Below, one piece after another: positions 8,294 through 17,539 of a DNA stretch of 64,000 nt (positions within the stretch are counted from its first letter, which is position 1; each line of letters begins with the position of its first letter). The stretch lies in contig CAWJPY010000031.1 of the NCBI GenBank assembly GCA_963844865.1, positions 26,897 to 90,896 of the forward strand, given 5' to 3'. The position numbers were made by a program, and so were the translations under genes. The stretch comes from CAWJPY01 sp963844865. GTDB taxonomy: Bacteria > Acidobacteriota > Thermoanaerobaculia > Thermoanaerobaculales > Sulfomarinibacteraceae. The notes beneath the pieces were generated by a model. It saw only the letters and a program-made list of their open reading frames with translations. It was not told the DNA's origin and searched no databases.

Positions 8294-9349
8294 ATGGATC
8301 CGTTCGAAGGGTGGTTCGGCTCGCTGCAGGGGACGCCGCTGCTCCGCGCGGCGGTGCTACTGAGCATGGCGCTGGTCGCCGCCGCGCTGGTACGGCTCCT
8401 CTTCGCGAAGGTGTTCCTGACCCTGACCCGGCGCACGGCCACCGAGGTGGACGACCGCATCGCCCTCGCCCTCCGCGGCCCCATCGCCTTCACCATCATC
8501 CTGAGCGCGGTGTGGGCCGTCATTGCCGAGGCGACCCTGTCCACGACCCTGGACTACGTGCTCCGTGGGCTCCTGGTTTCCACCATCGCCGTGGTCTGGG
8601 CGGTGGCCGCGCTGCGGGTGGGCTCCGCCATCCTGGATGAGGTCAGCCTCCGCGTGGATCGGCTCCCCTGGGTCCAACCCAAGACCATGCCGCTGTTCGA
8701 GATGCTCCTCAAGGTGGCGGTCGTGGGCGGGCTCCTGTACTTCGTGTGCGTCGCCTGGCGCATCCCCCTCACCTCCTGGCTCGCCTCGGCCGGCATCGTC
8801 GGCATCGCCGTCGGCTTCGCCGCCAAGGACACCCTGGCCAATCTCTTCTCGGGGGTTTTCATCATCGCCGACGCACCCTACAAGGTGGGCGACTTCATCG
8901 TCCTCGACAATGACCTGCGCGGCATCGTGTCCGACATCGGCATCCGCTCCACCCGCCTGCTGACCCGGGATGACATCGAGGTCACGGTCCCCAACGCAGT
9001 GATCGGCGCCTCCCGCATCGTCAACGAGACCGGCGGGCCCCACGACAAGATGCGGGTGCGGGTGAAGGTGGCTGCCGCCTACGGCAGCGACATCGACCGG
9101 GTGGAGGAGGTGTTGCTGGCCAGCGCCGACGGCGTGGAGCACGTCAGCCCCGAGCCCGCGCCGCGGGTGCGCTTCCGGGAGTTCGGCGACTCCGGGCTGG
9201 CCTTCGAGCTCCTGACCTGGATCGACGAGCCGATCTACCGGGGTCGCGTCCTCCACGAGCTCAACCGCAGGGTGTACAAGGGATTCGCCGCCGCCTGCAT
9301 CGAGATCCCCTACTCCAAGGTGGACGTGTACCTCAAGGAGCAGGACTAG
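8294..9349 (+). CDS. Mechanosensitive ion channel (MscS family)
   Basis: 351 residues. Several N-terminal membrane spans lead into the conserved pore-lining helix and beta domain: WLASAGIVGIAVGFAAKDTL, then LFSGVFIIADAPYKVGDFI and VPNAVIGASRIVNE. The C-terminal cytoplasmic alpha/beta cage domain follows. It should open under membrane tension to release solutes during hypo-osmotic shock. ATG 8294 is preferred over TTG 8282 because GGGGG lies 5 nt upstream. Monocistronic. Confidence 0.93.
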   Translation: MDPFEGWFGSLQGTPLLRAAVLLSMALVAAALVRLLFAKVFLTLTRRTATEVDDRIALALRGPIAFTIILSAVWAVIAEATLSTTLDYVLRGLLVSTIAVVWAVAALRVGSAILDEVSLRVDRLPWVQPKTMPLFEMLLKVAVVGGLLYFVCVAWRIPLTSWLASAGIVGIAVGFAAKDTLANLFSGVFIIADAPYKVGDFIVLDNDLRGIVSDIGIRSTRLLTRDDIEVTVPNAVIGASRIVNETGGPHDKMRVRVKVAAAYGSDIDRVEEVLLASADGVEHVSPEPAPRVRFREFGDSGLAFELLTWIDEPIYRGRVLHELNRRVYKGFAAACIEIPYSKVDVYLKEQD

Positions 9350-9684
9350 CCACCCACCGCGACTGCGAGGGGCGCTTCCGGAAGCTCCCGCCGGCGGATC
9401 TCGCCATGCATGCGGGCTGAGATTGCTTCCGCACTCCCCCGCTCCTGATGACACGCCCGTCTACGGCACGTCCCGCGTCCGCGTCCGCCGGACCGCCCCC
9501 GCACACCTACCGTCATGCCGTTCAGCACCACCGCGAAGGGGCGTACCTCTCCCCCTCATGCCATCGCCGCAGCAATGAGCCCAGGGTTTTGCGTGGGCTG
9601 CGCATAGTTACGCCTTATTTATGCTATACTGAAGATCCCCGGTGGGAACGGCGAACGCCGGAGGCGACGGACTGGAGGACGAGC
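9350..9684. other. Intergenic region with hexamer tract and AT-rich promoter patch
   Basis: 335 bp without a convincing gene. It contains a short GCGTCC hexamer tract (9472-9490). Its last 100 bp include a sharply AT-richer patch (9583-9635) carrying the promoter of the small ORF at 9685. Confidence 0.5.
9622..9630 (+). promoter_or_regulatory. Extended -10 promoter of the small ORF
   Basis: TGCTATACT is a near-ideal extended -10 (TGnTATAAT type), 55 bp before the ATG at 9685. No -35 is apparent, as expected for extended -10 promoters. Confidence 0.6.
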
Positions 9685-9888
9685 ATGAACCACGCGCCGC
9701 TGCAGACCCTGATGGACACGGCCCCACCCGCGCTGCCCCTGCCCCACGACCGCCGCGACTGGCCCGACGAGGCCCGCACCGCCTACCACGCCCTGCTGCG
9801 GGAGCTCGACACGTGGTGCCGGCGCCATGGCTGGCCCCCCGCCAGGAACGCGGCGGTGGCCGAGGAAGCGGTCCGCGAGGGGTGGTGA
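9685..9888 (+). CDS. Small hypothetical protein (67 aa)
   Basis: I do not recognise this protein. It is 67 residues, Pro/Ala-rich at the N-terminus and Trp/Arg-rich at the C-terminus (WCRRHGWPPARNAAVAEE). There is no signal peptide or membrane span. Expression is supported by GGAGG 5-10 nt before the ATG and by a good extended -10 promoter. The next gene is convergent. It could be a small regulatory or structural protein. Confidence 0.5.
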   Translation: MNHAPLQTLMDTAPPALPLPHDRRDWPDEARTAYHALLRELDTWCRRHGWPPARNAAVAEEAVREGW

Positions 9889-9965
9889 CGCACTCAAGGG
9901 GGGCGGACCGACGGGAGGCCGGCCCGCTCTCAACGTCGGAGGCGGACGGTGGTGAGCGCCACCGG

Positions 9966-10361
9966 TCACTTGCCGCTGAACATGCTGAACACCAGCTCCA
10001 GGAAGACCACCAGCGTGACCACCGCGTCGAACCAGTGCCGCTGCCGGACGAAGGGGATCACCGAGATCATGATCCTCAGCACGGGGAGCACGAGGAGGAG
10101 CACGATGCCCAGGCTCATCACGTCCACGGCCAGGGCCGGCCGCGGCGGATGCAGCATGGCATGGAGGGGCAGGGCGCGCGCACCAGGAAGCTGGTAGGGC
10201 TCCCCACTCACCAGGAGCATCACGAACCCCGTGACCATCAGGGCGAGGGCGCCGGCGGACGCGAGCAGGCTCAGGCGCGCCATCCTGCGTTCCGGGTCCG
10301 CCAGGAGCTCCGCCACCTCGGTGCGGAGGCGCTCGAGCAAGGAGCGTCCCCCACCGCTCAT
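9966..10361 (-). CDS. DUF1634 membrane protein
   Basis: 131 residues with three hydrophobic helices: LSLLASAGALALMVTGFVML, VDVMSLGIVLLLVLPVLRIM and WFDAVVTLVVFLELVFSMF. This matches DUF1634 proteins, which typically sit beside TauE/SafE permeases. Its start overlaps the stop of the upstream TauE/SafE gene in ATGA, so the two are translationally coupled. Role inferred: accessory subunit or partner of the permease. Confidence 0.82.
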   Translation of the reverse strand: MSGGGRSLLERLRTEVAELLADPERRMARLSLLASAGALALMVTGFVMLLVSGEPYQLPGARALPLHAMLHPPRPALAVDVMSLGIVLLLVLPVLRIMISVIPFVRQRHWFDAVVTLVVFLELVFSMFSGK

Positions 10362-11131
10362 CGACCGACGCCCCGCAGCAGCATCTGGATCCCCAGGAAG
10401 AACAGCAGCGCGACCAGGGCCGTCCGCACCCACGCCACCCGCAGCCGCGCCAGGGCCTTGACGCCCAGCATGGAGCCGGCGAACACGCCGAGGGCGGTGG
10501 GGATGACGACCATGGGCCGCACGTCGCCCCGCCCGTAGTACACGAACACGCTGGCCGCGGCGGTGATCCCGACCATGAAGTTGCTGGTGGCGGTGGCCAC
10601 CCCCAGGGGCACCTCCATCACCGCGTACATCACGGGCACCTTGATGAAGCCACCGCCGACCCCCAGCAGGCCCGACACGCCTCCTGCGAGGCTGGCGATG
10701 CTCAGGCCCGCCGGCCAGTGCCGGGGGCGATAGTCGGTGGCATAGAGCCGTTCGGGCTCGCCGCTCGGGCTCCGGTAGGCCTTGTACAGGGTGTAGCCCC
10801 CGGCCACGAACACCACCAGTGCGAACACCACACTCAACGCCTGGTGGCTGACCGCACCCGCCAGCAGGCTGCCGAGAATGGCGCCCGCAGCGGTCACCAC
10901 CTCGAGGCGGAGGGCCAGTCGCACGTCGGCCCCACGGCCCGGAGCGGTCACCGAGGCGACGCCCGCCGACGTGGCGATGACTCCCACCAGGCTGGTGCCC
11001 ACCGCGGTGTGCATGGGCAGGTGGAAGAGCAGGGTCAGGGCGGGAACCAGGAAGACGCCTCCACCCAGACCGAGCACGGCGCCCAGCGCTCCGGCCGCTG
11101 CCCCCGTGGCAATCAACGCCGCGAAAAGCAC
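10358..11131 (-). CDS. TauE/SafE family anion exporter
   Basis: 257 residues, 7-8 membrane spans in two homologous halves; each half starts with a glycine-rich GxxLGxGGGxxxVP motif (GAVLGLGGGVFLVPAL; SGLLGVGGGFIKVPVM). The family moves sulfite, sulfoacetate or related anions across the inner membrane. The start is GTG 11131, with AGGGCGAG just upstream and 11 bp after the GAF gene stop. It overlaps the DUF1634 gene by 4 bp, so GAF - TauE - DUF1634 is one operon. The substrate is not predictable. Confidence 0.88.
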   Translation of the reverse strand: MLFAALIATGAAAGALGAVLGLGGGVFLVPALTLLFHLPMHTAVGTSLVGVIATSAGVASVTAPGRGADVRLALRLEVVTAAGAILGSLLAGAVSHQALSVVFALVVFVAGGYTLYKAYRSPSGEPERLYATDYRPRHWPAGLSIASLAGGVSGLLGVGGGFIKVPVMYAVMEVPLGVATATSNFMVGITAAASVFVYYGRGDVRPMVVIPTALGVFAGSMLGVKALARLRVAWVRTALVALLFFLGIQMLLRGVGR

Positions 11132-11142
11132 TCTCTCGCCCT

Positions 11143-12198
11143 TCAGCCCAAAGCCAGGAAGCGGTGCCAGTCGGCGAGGTCCAGCTCGAGATGACGGCAG
11201 TGATCGCGCATGGCCTGGTACAGCCCCGCATTCTCCAGGGCCAGGCCGAGGAGGTCCGCCACCGAGGTGAGGAAGCGGACCGCCACGGGACCGAAGTGCC
11301 GCCGCTGGGCCGAGTACACTCGGATCACACCCATCGGACGATCCTTGTGGCGTATGGCAACCGCCAGGATCGAACGGGCGCCCTCCCCCACCGCCTCCGG
11401 AGGGAAGGGAAGCTCCGGACTCCCTTCGACGTCGTTGACCACCACCGGCTCCCCGGTCAGGGCGCGCCGGTCGATGGGGCTCTCTGCCACGACGGTTCCG
11501 GCGCGCTCGCGGTAGTCCGGTCCGAGACCGTGCGCGGCCGCCAGCTCCAGGACCCGCCGCTTGCTGTCGAGGAGGCGGATGGAGGCGGCCTTCAGCCACA
11601 GGTTCTGGACGGTGGCCTCCAGCACCCGCTCCAGCATCGGTTCGACTTCCAGGGTGCTGTTGACGGCCTCGGCGATGGACAGGAGGCTCTGCTGCTGGCG
11701 GGTCTTCTCGAGGGTGATGGCGGCCAGGTCGGCGAGAAGGTGGAAGGCCAGCTTCCCGTCGCTCCCGAGCTCGACCGCGGGATCGACCAGCACCATGAGC
11801 ATGCCCAGCCGGTGGTCGCGGGCCGCGAGCAGGGTCGCCACCACCGCGTGCGGACCCTCATCGTCGAGGGATCCCACCAACGGATCCTGAAGGCGTTCGG
11901 GATCCCGGACCACCACCACCTCGTTCCTGGACGCCATCGCGAACAGGGGGCACTGCGCGACGGCCACGGGTACGCCGGGGACGCGACCCAGCTTCCTCGC
12001 CGTGCACTCCCCGGCCGGCAGGAGCTCCAGTCCGTCCGGGCTCAGCAGGTGCAGGCACGCCCGACGTCCCGCCAACGCGGCCAGGGAGCGTTCCAGCAGA
12101 ACCTCGATGACCTCGGGCTCTGAGGAGCGGGAGCTCAGCGCCTGTGCAGTCCCGTGGAGCACCTCGAGAGCGGTCGTCGCATCAAAGGAGCCGGCCAT
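11143..12198 (-). CDS. Tandem GAF-domain protein
   Basis: 351 residues without membrane spans and without a kinase, GGDEF or phosphatase output. Two GAF-like modules are visible (about 15-160 and 175-335), the second with the pattern LGPDYRERAGTVVAES...VVNDVEGSPELP and MGVIRVYS. The start at 12198 has a strong GGAGGTGA 5 nt upstream; ATG 12231 is less likely. It heads an operon with the TauE/SafE exporter, so it may sense a small molecule or redox state linked to the exported anion. That link is inference. Confidence 0.82.
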   Translation of the reverse strand: MAGSFDATTALEVLHGTAQALSSRSSEPEVIEVLLERSLAALAGRRACLHLLSPDGLELLPAGECTARKLGRVPGVPVAVAQCPLFAMASRNEVVVVRDPERLQDPLVGSLDDEGPHAVVATLLAARDHRLGMLMVLVDPAVELGSDGKLAFHLLADLAAITLEKTRQQQSLLSIAEAVNSTLEVEPMLERVLEATVQNLWLKAASIRLLDSKRRVLELAAAHGLGPDYRERAGTVVAESPIDRRALTGEPVVVNDVEGSPELPFPPEAVGEGARSILAVAIRHKDRPMGVIRVYSAQRRHFGPVAVRFLTSVADLLGLALENAGLYQAMRDHCRHLELDLADWHRFLALG

Positions 12199-12243
12199 GT
12201 TGTTCACCTCCGCCCACACGCGCCGGGCCACTATTCACCCAGA

Positions 12244-13452
12244 TCAACCCCTCATGCCCCGCGCCACCTTCCGCAAGGCGGCCACCGCGTCCCAGACGTC
12301 CGCGAAGCGAACGTACGCCGGGGCGAACCCGAAGCGCAGCAGGTCCGGCGGACGGTGGTCGGCCACCACGCCCCGCGCCATCAGCTCGGCGACGATGGCC
12401 GCCGCCCGGGGATGGCTCAGCGACACCTGGCTGCCCCGTCGGCTGGGCTGCACCGGTGACGCGAGGCCGAGGCCGCACTCCGCGCAGTCCCGCTCCACCA
12501 GGGCGATGAAGAGCTCTGTGAGCGCCACCGACTTGGCGCGCAGGCGTTCGCCGGAGACGCCGGCCAGGCTCTCGACCCCGCACTCCAGCGCCGCCAGCGC
12601 GAGGATGGGGGGCGTGCCCACCATGAGCCGGCGCGCTCCCTCCGCCGGCGCGTAGGCGGTGCTGAAGTCGAAGGGGCGGGCATGGCCCATCCAGCCCCAC
12701 AGGGGGGAGCGCAACCTCGAGTGGTGGCAGCTCGCCACGAAGGCGAAGGCCGGGGCCCCCGGGCCCCCGTTGAGGTACTTGTAGCCGCAGCCCACAGCCA
12801 GGTCGACGGCGCTCGCATCCAGCGCCAGGGGCACCGCGCCCGCGGAGTGCGCCAGGTCCCACAGCACCACGGCCCCGGCGGCGTGCGCCTCCGCGGTCCG
12901 CGCCTCCAGATCGTGCATCTCGCCGGTGCGGAAGTCCACGTGGGTCAGCGACAGCACCGCCACCTCGTCGGTGAGCGCCTCAGACAGCTCGCCCCGGTCC
13001 ACCACGCGGACCGAGACCTCCGCACCCAGCATCTCCGCCAACCCGTGGGCCATGTACAGGTCGGTGGGGAAGCTCTCGCGCTCGGTCAGGATCACCCGCC
13101 GGCCCGGCCGCAATCCCAGCCCCGCCGCCAGGAGCTTGAACAGGTTCAGCGACGTGGAGTCGGCGACCGCCACCTCTTCGGGTCGCGCCCCGATCAGGGG
13201 CGCGATCGCTCCCGCGACGCGGCCGGACAGCTCCATCCATCCCCGGCCCTCCCAGCCCCGGATCAGGTCCGCGCCCCACTCCTCGGAGATCACCCGGCGG
13301 AGGCGCTCGGGGGTGGCGGCGGGCAGGGGTCCCAGGGAGTTCCCGTCCAGGTAGATGATCCCCTCGGGCAGGATGAAGCGATCCCGGAGGTGGGCGATCT
13401 CATCCAACCCGTCCAGCTCCAGAGCGTCCTCACGGCAGGTGGGCAGATTCAT
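12244..13452 (-). CDS. kynU: Kynureninase
   Basis: 402 residues from ATG 13452, with PLP-fold type I aminotransferase features: YLDGNSLGPLP at the N-terminus, WDLAHSAGAVPL with the cofactor-binding Asp, and the Schiff-base lysine in GCGYKYLNGGPG (about K225). The enzyme cleaves kynurenine or 3-hydroxykynurenine to anthranilate or 3-hydroxyanthranilate plus alanine. No other tryptophan-degradation gene is near. An ATG at 13461 is in frame, but the one at 13452 is 7 nt after a GACAAT box (13460-13465), suggesting a leaderless transcript. Confidence 0.93.
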   Translation of the reverse strand: MNLPTCREDALELDGLDEIAHLRDRFILPEGIIYLDGNSLGPLPAATPERLRRVISEEWGADLIRGWEGRGWMELSGRVAGAIAPLIGARPEEVAVADSTSLNLFKLLAAGLGLRPGRRVILTERESFPTDLYMAHGLAEMLGAEVSVRVVDRGELSEALTDEVAVLSLTHVDFRTGEMHDLEARTAEAHAAGAVVLWDLAHSAGAVPLALDASAVDLAVGCGYKYLNGGPGAPAFAFVASCHHSRLRSPLWGWMGHARPFDFSTAYAPAEGARRLMVGTPPILALAALECGVESLAGVSGERLRAKSVALTELFIALVERDCAECGLGLASPVQPSRRGSQVSLSHPRAAAIVAELMARGVVADHRPPDLLRFGFAPAYVRFADVWDAVAALRKVARGMRG

Positions 13453-13570
13453 GGCCCGCATTGTCCCACGGCGGACCCTGAGCCCGCACAGCCCGCCGCC
13501 GCAGGCGCTGTCGCCGCCGCTCTCGCCGCTTGGGATGTGGTCTCACGTCATCCGCGATCAACCGCGCGAA

Positions 13571-14158
13571 TCAACAGGGGTCGTCCGGAGAGGAGCGCTC
13601 CAGCAGGGACCGCTCCACGGGCGGCAGGAACCGCCAGCTCGCCGCCGTCCAACTCACGCCCTCCAGGAAGGCCCGCGCACGGTCGACCTTCGGACACACC
13701 TGGCGCAGCAGCTCCCAGAAGGCCGGGGAGTGGTCCAGATGCACGGTGTGGACGAGCTCGTGGGCCACCACCGACTCCAGCACCCACGCCGGCATGTGGC
13801 GCAGCGCACCGTGCACCCGCACCACGCCGGTGCGCCCGCTGTAGCTGCCCCACCGGGCCCGCTGGGTGGTGACGAAGCGGACCTCCGCTACCCGAGGGGG
13901 GTGCGGAAAGCGCGCCGCCACCCGGCGCGCCACGGCCAGCGCCCCCTCGTCCTCGTTGAGGACGCGTGCCCTGGCCCGCCTCACCAGACGGCGGGCCAGA
14001 CGGTGGATCACCTCGTCCAGCTCAGAGGCCGCCAGGCCGAGGGGCGCACTGACCCGAAGCTCATCCCCCACCAGGGAGGCATTCACGTTGCGCACGCGCT
14101 TGCGCACGATGCGCGCCCGTAGGCTCATCCCATCCACGGTCAGGCGACGCTCCACCAT
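13571..14158 (-). CDS. YgjP-like (SprT-type) metallopeptidase
   Basis: 195 residues. It has the zinc motif HELVH (133-137) with a third ligand at H143 in HLDHSPAFW, preceded by the family TTQRARWGSYS stretch (97-106). This is the YgjP/UTP-pyrophosphatase-associated metallopeptidase family; no signal peptide, so probably cytoplasmic. The ATG is exactly 6 nt after TACACT (14165-14170), another leaderless arrangement. The substrate is unknown. Confidence 0.85.
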   Translation of the reverse strand: MVERRLTVDGMSLRARIVRKRVRNVNASLVGDELRVSAPLGLAASELDEVIHRLARRLVRRARARVLNEDEGALAVARRVAARFPHPPRVAEVRFVTTQRARWGSYSGRTGVVRVHGALRHMPAWVLESVVAHELVHTVHLDHSPAFWELLRQVCPKVDRARAFLEGVSWTAASWRFLPPVERSLLERSSPDDPC

Positions 14159-14367
14159 GGCCGGAGTGTACCCCGGCTCCGGGGCACGCTCTGGAAACGC
14201 ACGCTGGAGAACCGGCTGCGCGTGCCCGTGGCTCCCGCCACCGCGGTGCGCGGGGACGGGATTGCCGTCGCAGCCGCCGCCCTTGATCGCTGCGCCCGAT
14301 CCTTTGGCCGCGAGACCCCTGTCACGTTGTCCCCGATGGCCCTCGATGTTGAGAGATGACCGCCCGC

Positions 14368-15807
14368 TCAGACTGCGTAGTGCGCCGCGTTGATTCCAAA
14401 GTCCTCGGGGTCGATTGTGCGCACGATCGCCCGCGAGGCATGCTCGGGCGAGGCCAGATCCACCACCTCGTCGGGCAGCTCACGGCCGGTCATGTCGGTG
14501 GCCACCCGCACCTTCGGCCGATTGAGCCGGCTCGGGTCCGGATCGGGCTCCCTCACCACTCCGATCCGCCCGTCCGTCAGGAGCACCGTGGACCCTACCG
14601 GATAGATGCCGACACAGGTGATGAACGCCTTCACCAGCAACGGGTCGTACTTCGTCCCCGACACCTTCTGGATCTCGGCCAGGGCCTCGTCGGGAAGCCG
14701 CTTGTCCTGGTAGACCCGCTTGGTGGTCATGGCGTCGAAGGCATCGACGATGGCGACGATGCGCGCGTACAGATTGGGCTGGGACAGCAACCGCGTCGGC
14801 GGGTAGCCGCGGCCGTCCCAGCCGATGTGATGCTGTAGCGCCACCAGCACCCGCAGGAGGGCGTCGCGGTCCTGGGCGCCCATGGTGAAGATCTCGCGAG
14901 CCCCGAAGACCGGGTGGTTGCCCATCACGGCCCACTCCCGGTCGTCCAGGGGACCGTGCTTGCCCAGGATCTCGATGGGGATGTCGAGCTTGCCCAGGTC
15001 GTGGTAGAGGGCGCACAGCCCGAGCTGCGCCAGCTCCCGCCGGGGCAGGCCCAGTCGCTGGCCGAAGGCGACCGCCAGGACGCACACGTTGACCATGTGG
15101 TTGAAGGTGTACTCGTCGTGGCTCTTGATCGCCGCGAGCCCGAGCATCGAGAAGCCTTCGCCCTCCTCATAGCTGAGGTCGACCAACCGGTGCACGAGAC
15201 GCTTCGCCTCGCGCAGGTTGACCTGCGCCGGCGAGTCGAGCTCGGTCATGCAGCTGCGGATGAAGTCGAGAGCCTGCTGATACACGTCGATGGCCCGTTG
15301 CCGGCGGTCCGTGGACGGCGGCTCCACCTCGCGCCGGGGCGGCAGGGTCGAGATCCCCGCTACGCCCAGCTCGCCGAGGCGTCGGTTGGCATCGGCGCTG
15401 GCGTCCTCGTCGCTGCGGCGCAGCCCCAGCAGCAACCGCAGGAAGGCCCCGATGGCGGTGCGCTCGGGAACCGCCTCGAAGCGCAGGCCGCCCAGGCCAC
15501 GACTCGAGATCTCGTCGACGAAGTACTTGTAGGTGTGCAGGTTCCGCAGATCCAGCCGGAGCCTGACCCCACCCACGTAGATCTCCGACGACACCACCTC
15601 GAAGTCCAGGCTCCCCTCCCGTTGCACGGCCTCGGCAACCTCGGCCTGCAGGCGCTCGATGGGCTCGTCGAACACCTGGTTTGAAGGCTCGTGGAGATAG
15701 GAGTTGCGGATCAGGATCACGACCTGCTGGATGATCCGCCTGGCGGCGGCCAGCAGGGCACGGGTCTCCGCCGACGACGCCGCCCTCGCCAGCCTGTCGC
15801 CGGTCAC
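14368..15807 (-). CDS. HD-GYP-type phosphodiesterase with N-terminal sensory-like domain
   Basis: 479 residues from GTG 15807. The N-terminal 190 residues match no domain I can name but resemble the N-terminus of the preceding HEAT-repeat protein. The HD domain has H269-D270 in LYHDLGKLD and HHIGWDGRGYP (326-336), the HD-GYP signature associated with cyclic di-GMP hydrolysis. GTG 15807 overlaps the stop of the HEAT gene (GTGA), giving translational coupling. PilZ and GGDEF proteins elsewhere in the window fit a c-di-GMP network. Confidence 0.88.
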   Translation of the reverse strand: MTGDRLARAASSAETRALLAAARRIIQQVVILIRNSYLHEPSNQVFDEPIERLQAEVAEAVQREGSLDFEVVSSEIYVGGVRLRLDLRNLHTYKYFVDEISSRGLGGLRFEAVPERTAIGAFLRLLLGLRRSDEDASADANRRLGELGVAGISTLPPRREVEPPSTDRRQRAIDVYQQALDFIRSCMTELDSPAQVNLREAKRLVHRLVDLSYEEGEGFSMLGLAAIKSHDEYTFNHMVNVCVLAVAFGQRLGLPRRELAQLGLCALYHDLGKLDIPIEILGKHGPLDDREWAVMGNHPVFGAREIFTMGAQDRDALLRVLVALQHHIGWDGRGYPPTRLLSQPNLYARIVAIVDAFDAMTTKRVYQDKRLPDEALAEIQKVSGTKYDPLLVKAFITCVGIYPVGSTVLLTDGRIGVVREPDPDPSRLNRPKVRVATDMTGRELPDEVVDLASPEHASRAIVRTIDPEDFGINAAHYAV

Positions 15808-17501
15808 GGCGCAACCTCCGGCTCCTTTGCCGCCAGCGCCTGGCGGCACGCCGCACGGAGGTGGCGTCCTCCCTTGCGGGAGTGCTCCTCCAGGAGATCG
15901 CGGGCCGCCGGCGTGCCCACGGCCCGGAGCCCCACCGCGGCGGTTCGCAGCAGCTCCCGGTCGCGTCGGCGGGCCAGAAACCCGCCCGGGGTGGCGGTCA
16001 GGAGTCGGGAGAACCAGGGCAGCACCTGCTCACCTGCCAGCCGGGCGATCCCGATCATGAGGTGCTCGAGCTCTTCGGGCGAACGCCGCGCGCGGTCCTC
16101 GTCGGAGGCGCGGTCCAGCAGGTGCTGGGCCAGGGAGGCATGCTCGCCGCGAACCAGGGCCGTGATCGCGAGGATCCGCATCTGCTCGTCGTCATCGTCC
16201 AGGAGGCGCAGCCAGAGGTCCCCGGCGGGGCCCTCCCGCCAGGGGCCCAGATTCCTGGCCGCCTGCCGGCGCACGGTCGGATCGCCGACGGTCAGGAGCT
16301 GCTCGACAATGGGCACCCCCTCGTCGCCGTGCGTGCTCCTGAGCAGATGGAGCACGGCGCGCACGAAGCGCTCGTCCCGCGCCCCGTCCCCGGCGAGATG
16401 CTCGACCACGTACTGGACTGCGGGAGCGCCGGAAGCCTGGATCACCTCGGCGGCCACATCCCGGAGCTCCTCGCTCGCCAGCCCGGGCAGAGCGGCCACG
16501 ACCGCCGGCAGCGCAGGCTCGCCGAGGCGCAGGAGGAAGTACCGGAGCAACCCGACCTGGACACCGCGACGGTCCGCCTCGGCGAGCACCGCCGTCACCC
16601 GCGACGGCTGGGCCAGCTCGCCCAGGACCCGGTCGCGCAGACGCGTCACACCGGCTGACGACGCGAGATCCGTCTCGGCCATCTCGTCGAGGATCCCCAC
16701 CGCCTCGATCATGTTGTCCAGGGCGCCGATCTCGACCACCCGGTCCAGGGTGGCCACCACAGCGCCCGCGAGCGCCTCGTTCGCCCCTTCCTCTTCGGAG
16801 AGGAGGGTGAGGTCGATGGCGATCTCGACCGCCGTCGTGGCCTCGGTCCCCTCGTCCAGCAGCCCGAGCTCCTCCTGCAGCCGCGCGGCCTCTTCCTCGG
16901 TGAGCATGCAGGACTCGATGGGGAGATGGGCGACAGGTTGCTCGAGATCGCTCAGGTCCACGCCGGGCGCGGACGCGCCGTCGCCGGTCCGTGACGACGC
17001 GAGCTGCTCCGCGACGCTCAGTCCGCCGTCACGCTCGCCGATCTCCTCCACCGCGAGGTAGCGGACGTGCTCGAAGTCGCGCTCCCACAGGATGGTCACC
17101 AGGTCCTCGTCAGCGTTGGCCACCTGGCTGACGCGGTTGATCGCGCCCAGCAGGTCGTGGAGCTCGTCACGATCGAGCCCCGGCAGCAGGGTGAGCTGTC
17201 GGACGCCGTCCCGATGGAGCAGCAGGGCCAGGTTGTCGACCCTCTCCTCCGAGCTGTACACGACACTCCCCGCGACCTCCAACCTGGACTCGAACACCCG
17301 GAGGTCGCAGGGGCCGTAGGTGTCGAGATGGACGCTGGCAGCCGCAGCCAGCGAGTCCTCCAGGCGGTGCACGATCTCGTTCTCGCTGTCGTACAGGCGC
17401 ATGACCTTGCGCGCCTTGACCAGGAGCTTGATCAGCTCCCGCGCCGAACCCACCTCCTCCTCGGATGTCCGAGGGGGGACGTCATCCAGCGTCTGTTCCA
17501 C
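15804..17501 (-). CDS. HEAT-repeat protein
   Basis: 565 residues. The C-terminal half (about 300-560) is built of Ala/Leu-rich HEAT-like helical repeats such as DPTVRRQAARNLGPWREGP and DEQMRILAITALVRGEHASL. Residues 20-150 form an alpha/beta module similar in pattern to the HD-GYP protein N-terminus (SENEIVHRLEDSL, then GVRQLTLLPGL). It probably works as a scaffold for its coupled HD-GYP partner. The start is GTG, 6 nt after an extended -10 TGTTAGCCT (17508-17516), so the transcript should be leaderless. Confidence 0.82.
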   Translation of the reverse strand: MEQTLDDVPPRTSEEEVGSARELIKLLVKARKVMRLYDSENEIVHRLEDSLAAAASVHLDTYGPCDLRVFESRLEVAGSVVYSSEERVDNLALLLHRDGVRQLTLLPGLDRDELHDLLGAINRVSQVANADEDLVTILWERDFEHVRYLAVEEIGERDGGLSVAEQLASSRTGDGASAPGVDLSDLEQPVAHLPIESCMLTEEEAARLQEELGLLDEGTEATTAVEIAIDLTLLSEEEGANEALAGAVVATLDRVVEIGALDNMIEAVGILDEMAETDLASSAGVTRLRDRVLGELAQPSRVTAVLAEADRRGVQVGLLRYFLLRLGEPALPAVVAALPGLASEELRDVAAEVIQASGAPAVQYVVEHLAGDGARDERFVRAVLHLLRSTHGDEGVPIVEQLLTVGDPTVRRQAARNLGPWREGPAGDLWLRLLDDDDEQMRILAITALVRGEHASLAQHLLDRASDEDRARRSPEELEHLMIGIARLAGEQVLPWFSRLLTATPGGFLARRRDRELLRTAAVGLRAVGTPAARDLLEEHSRKGGRHLRAACRQALAAKEPEVAP

Positions 17502-17539
17502 GAGTCCAGGCTAACATCGACGACGCCGAGGCGTGCGGC

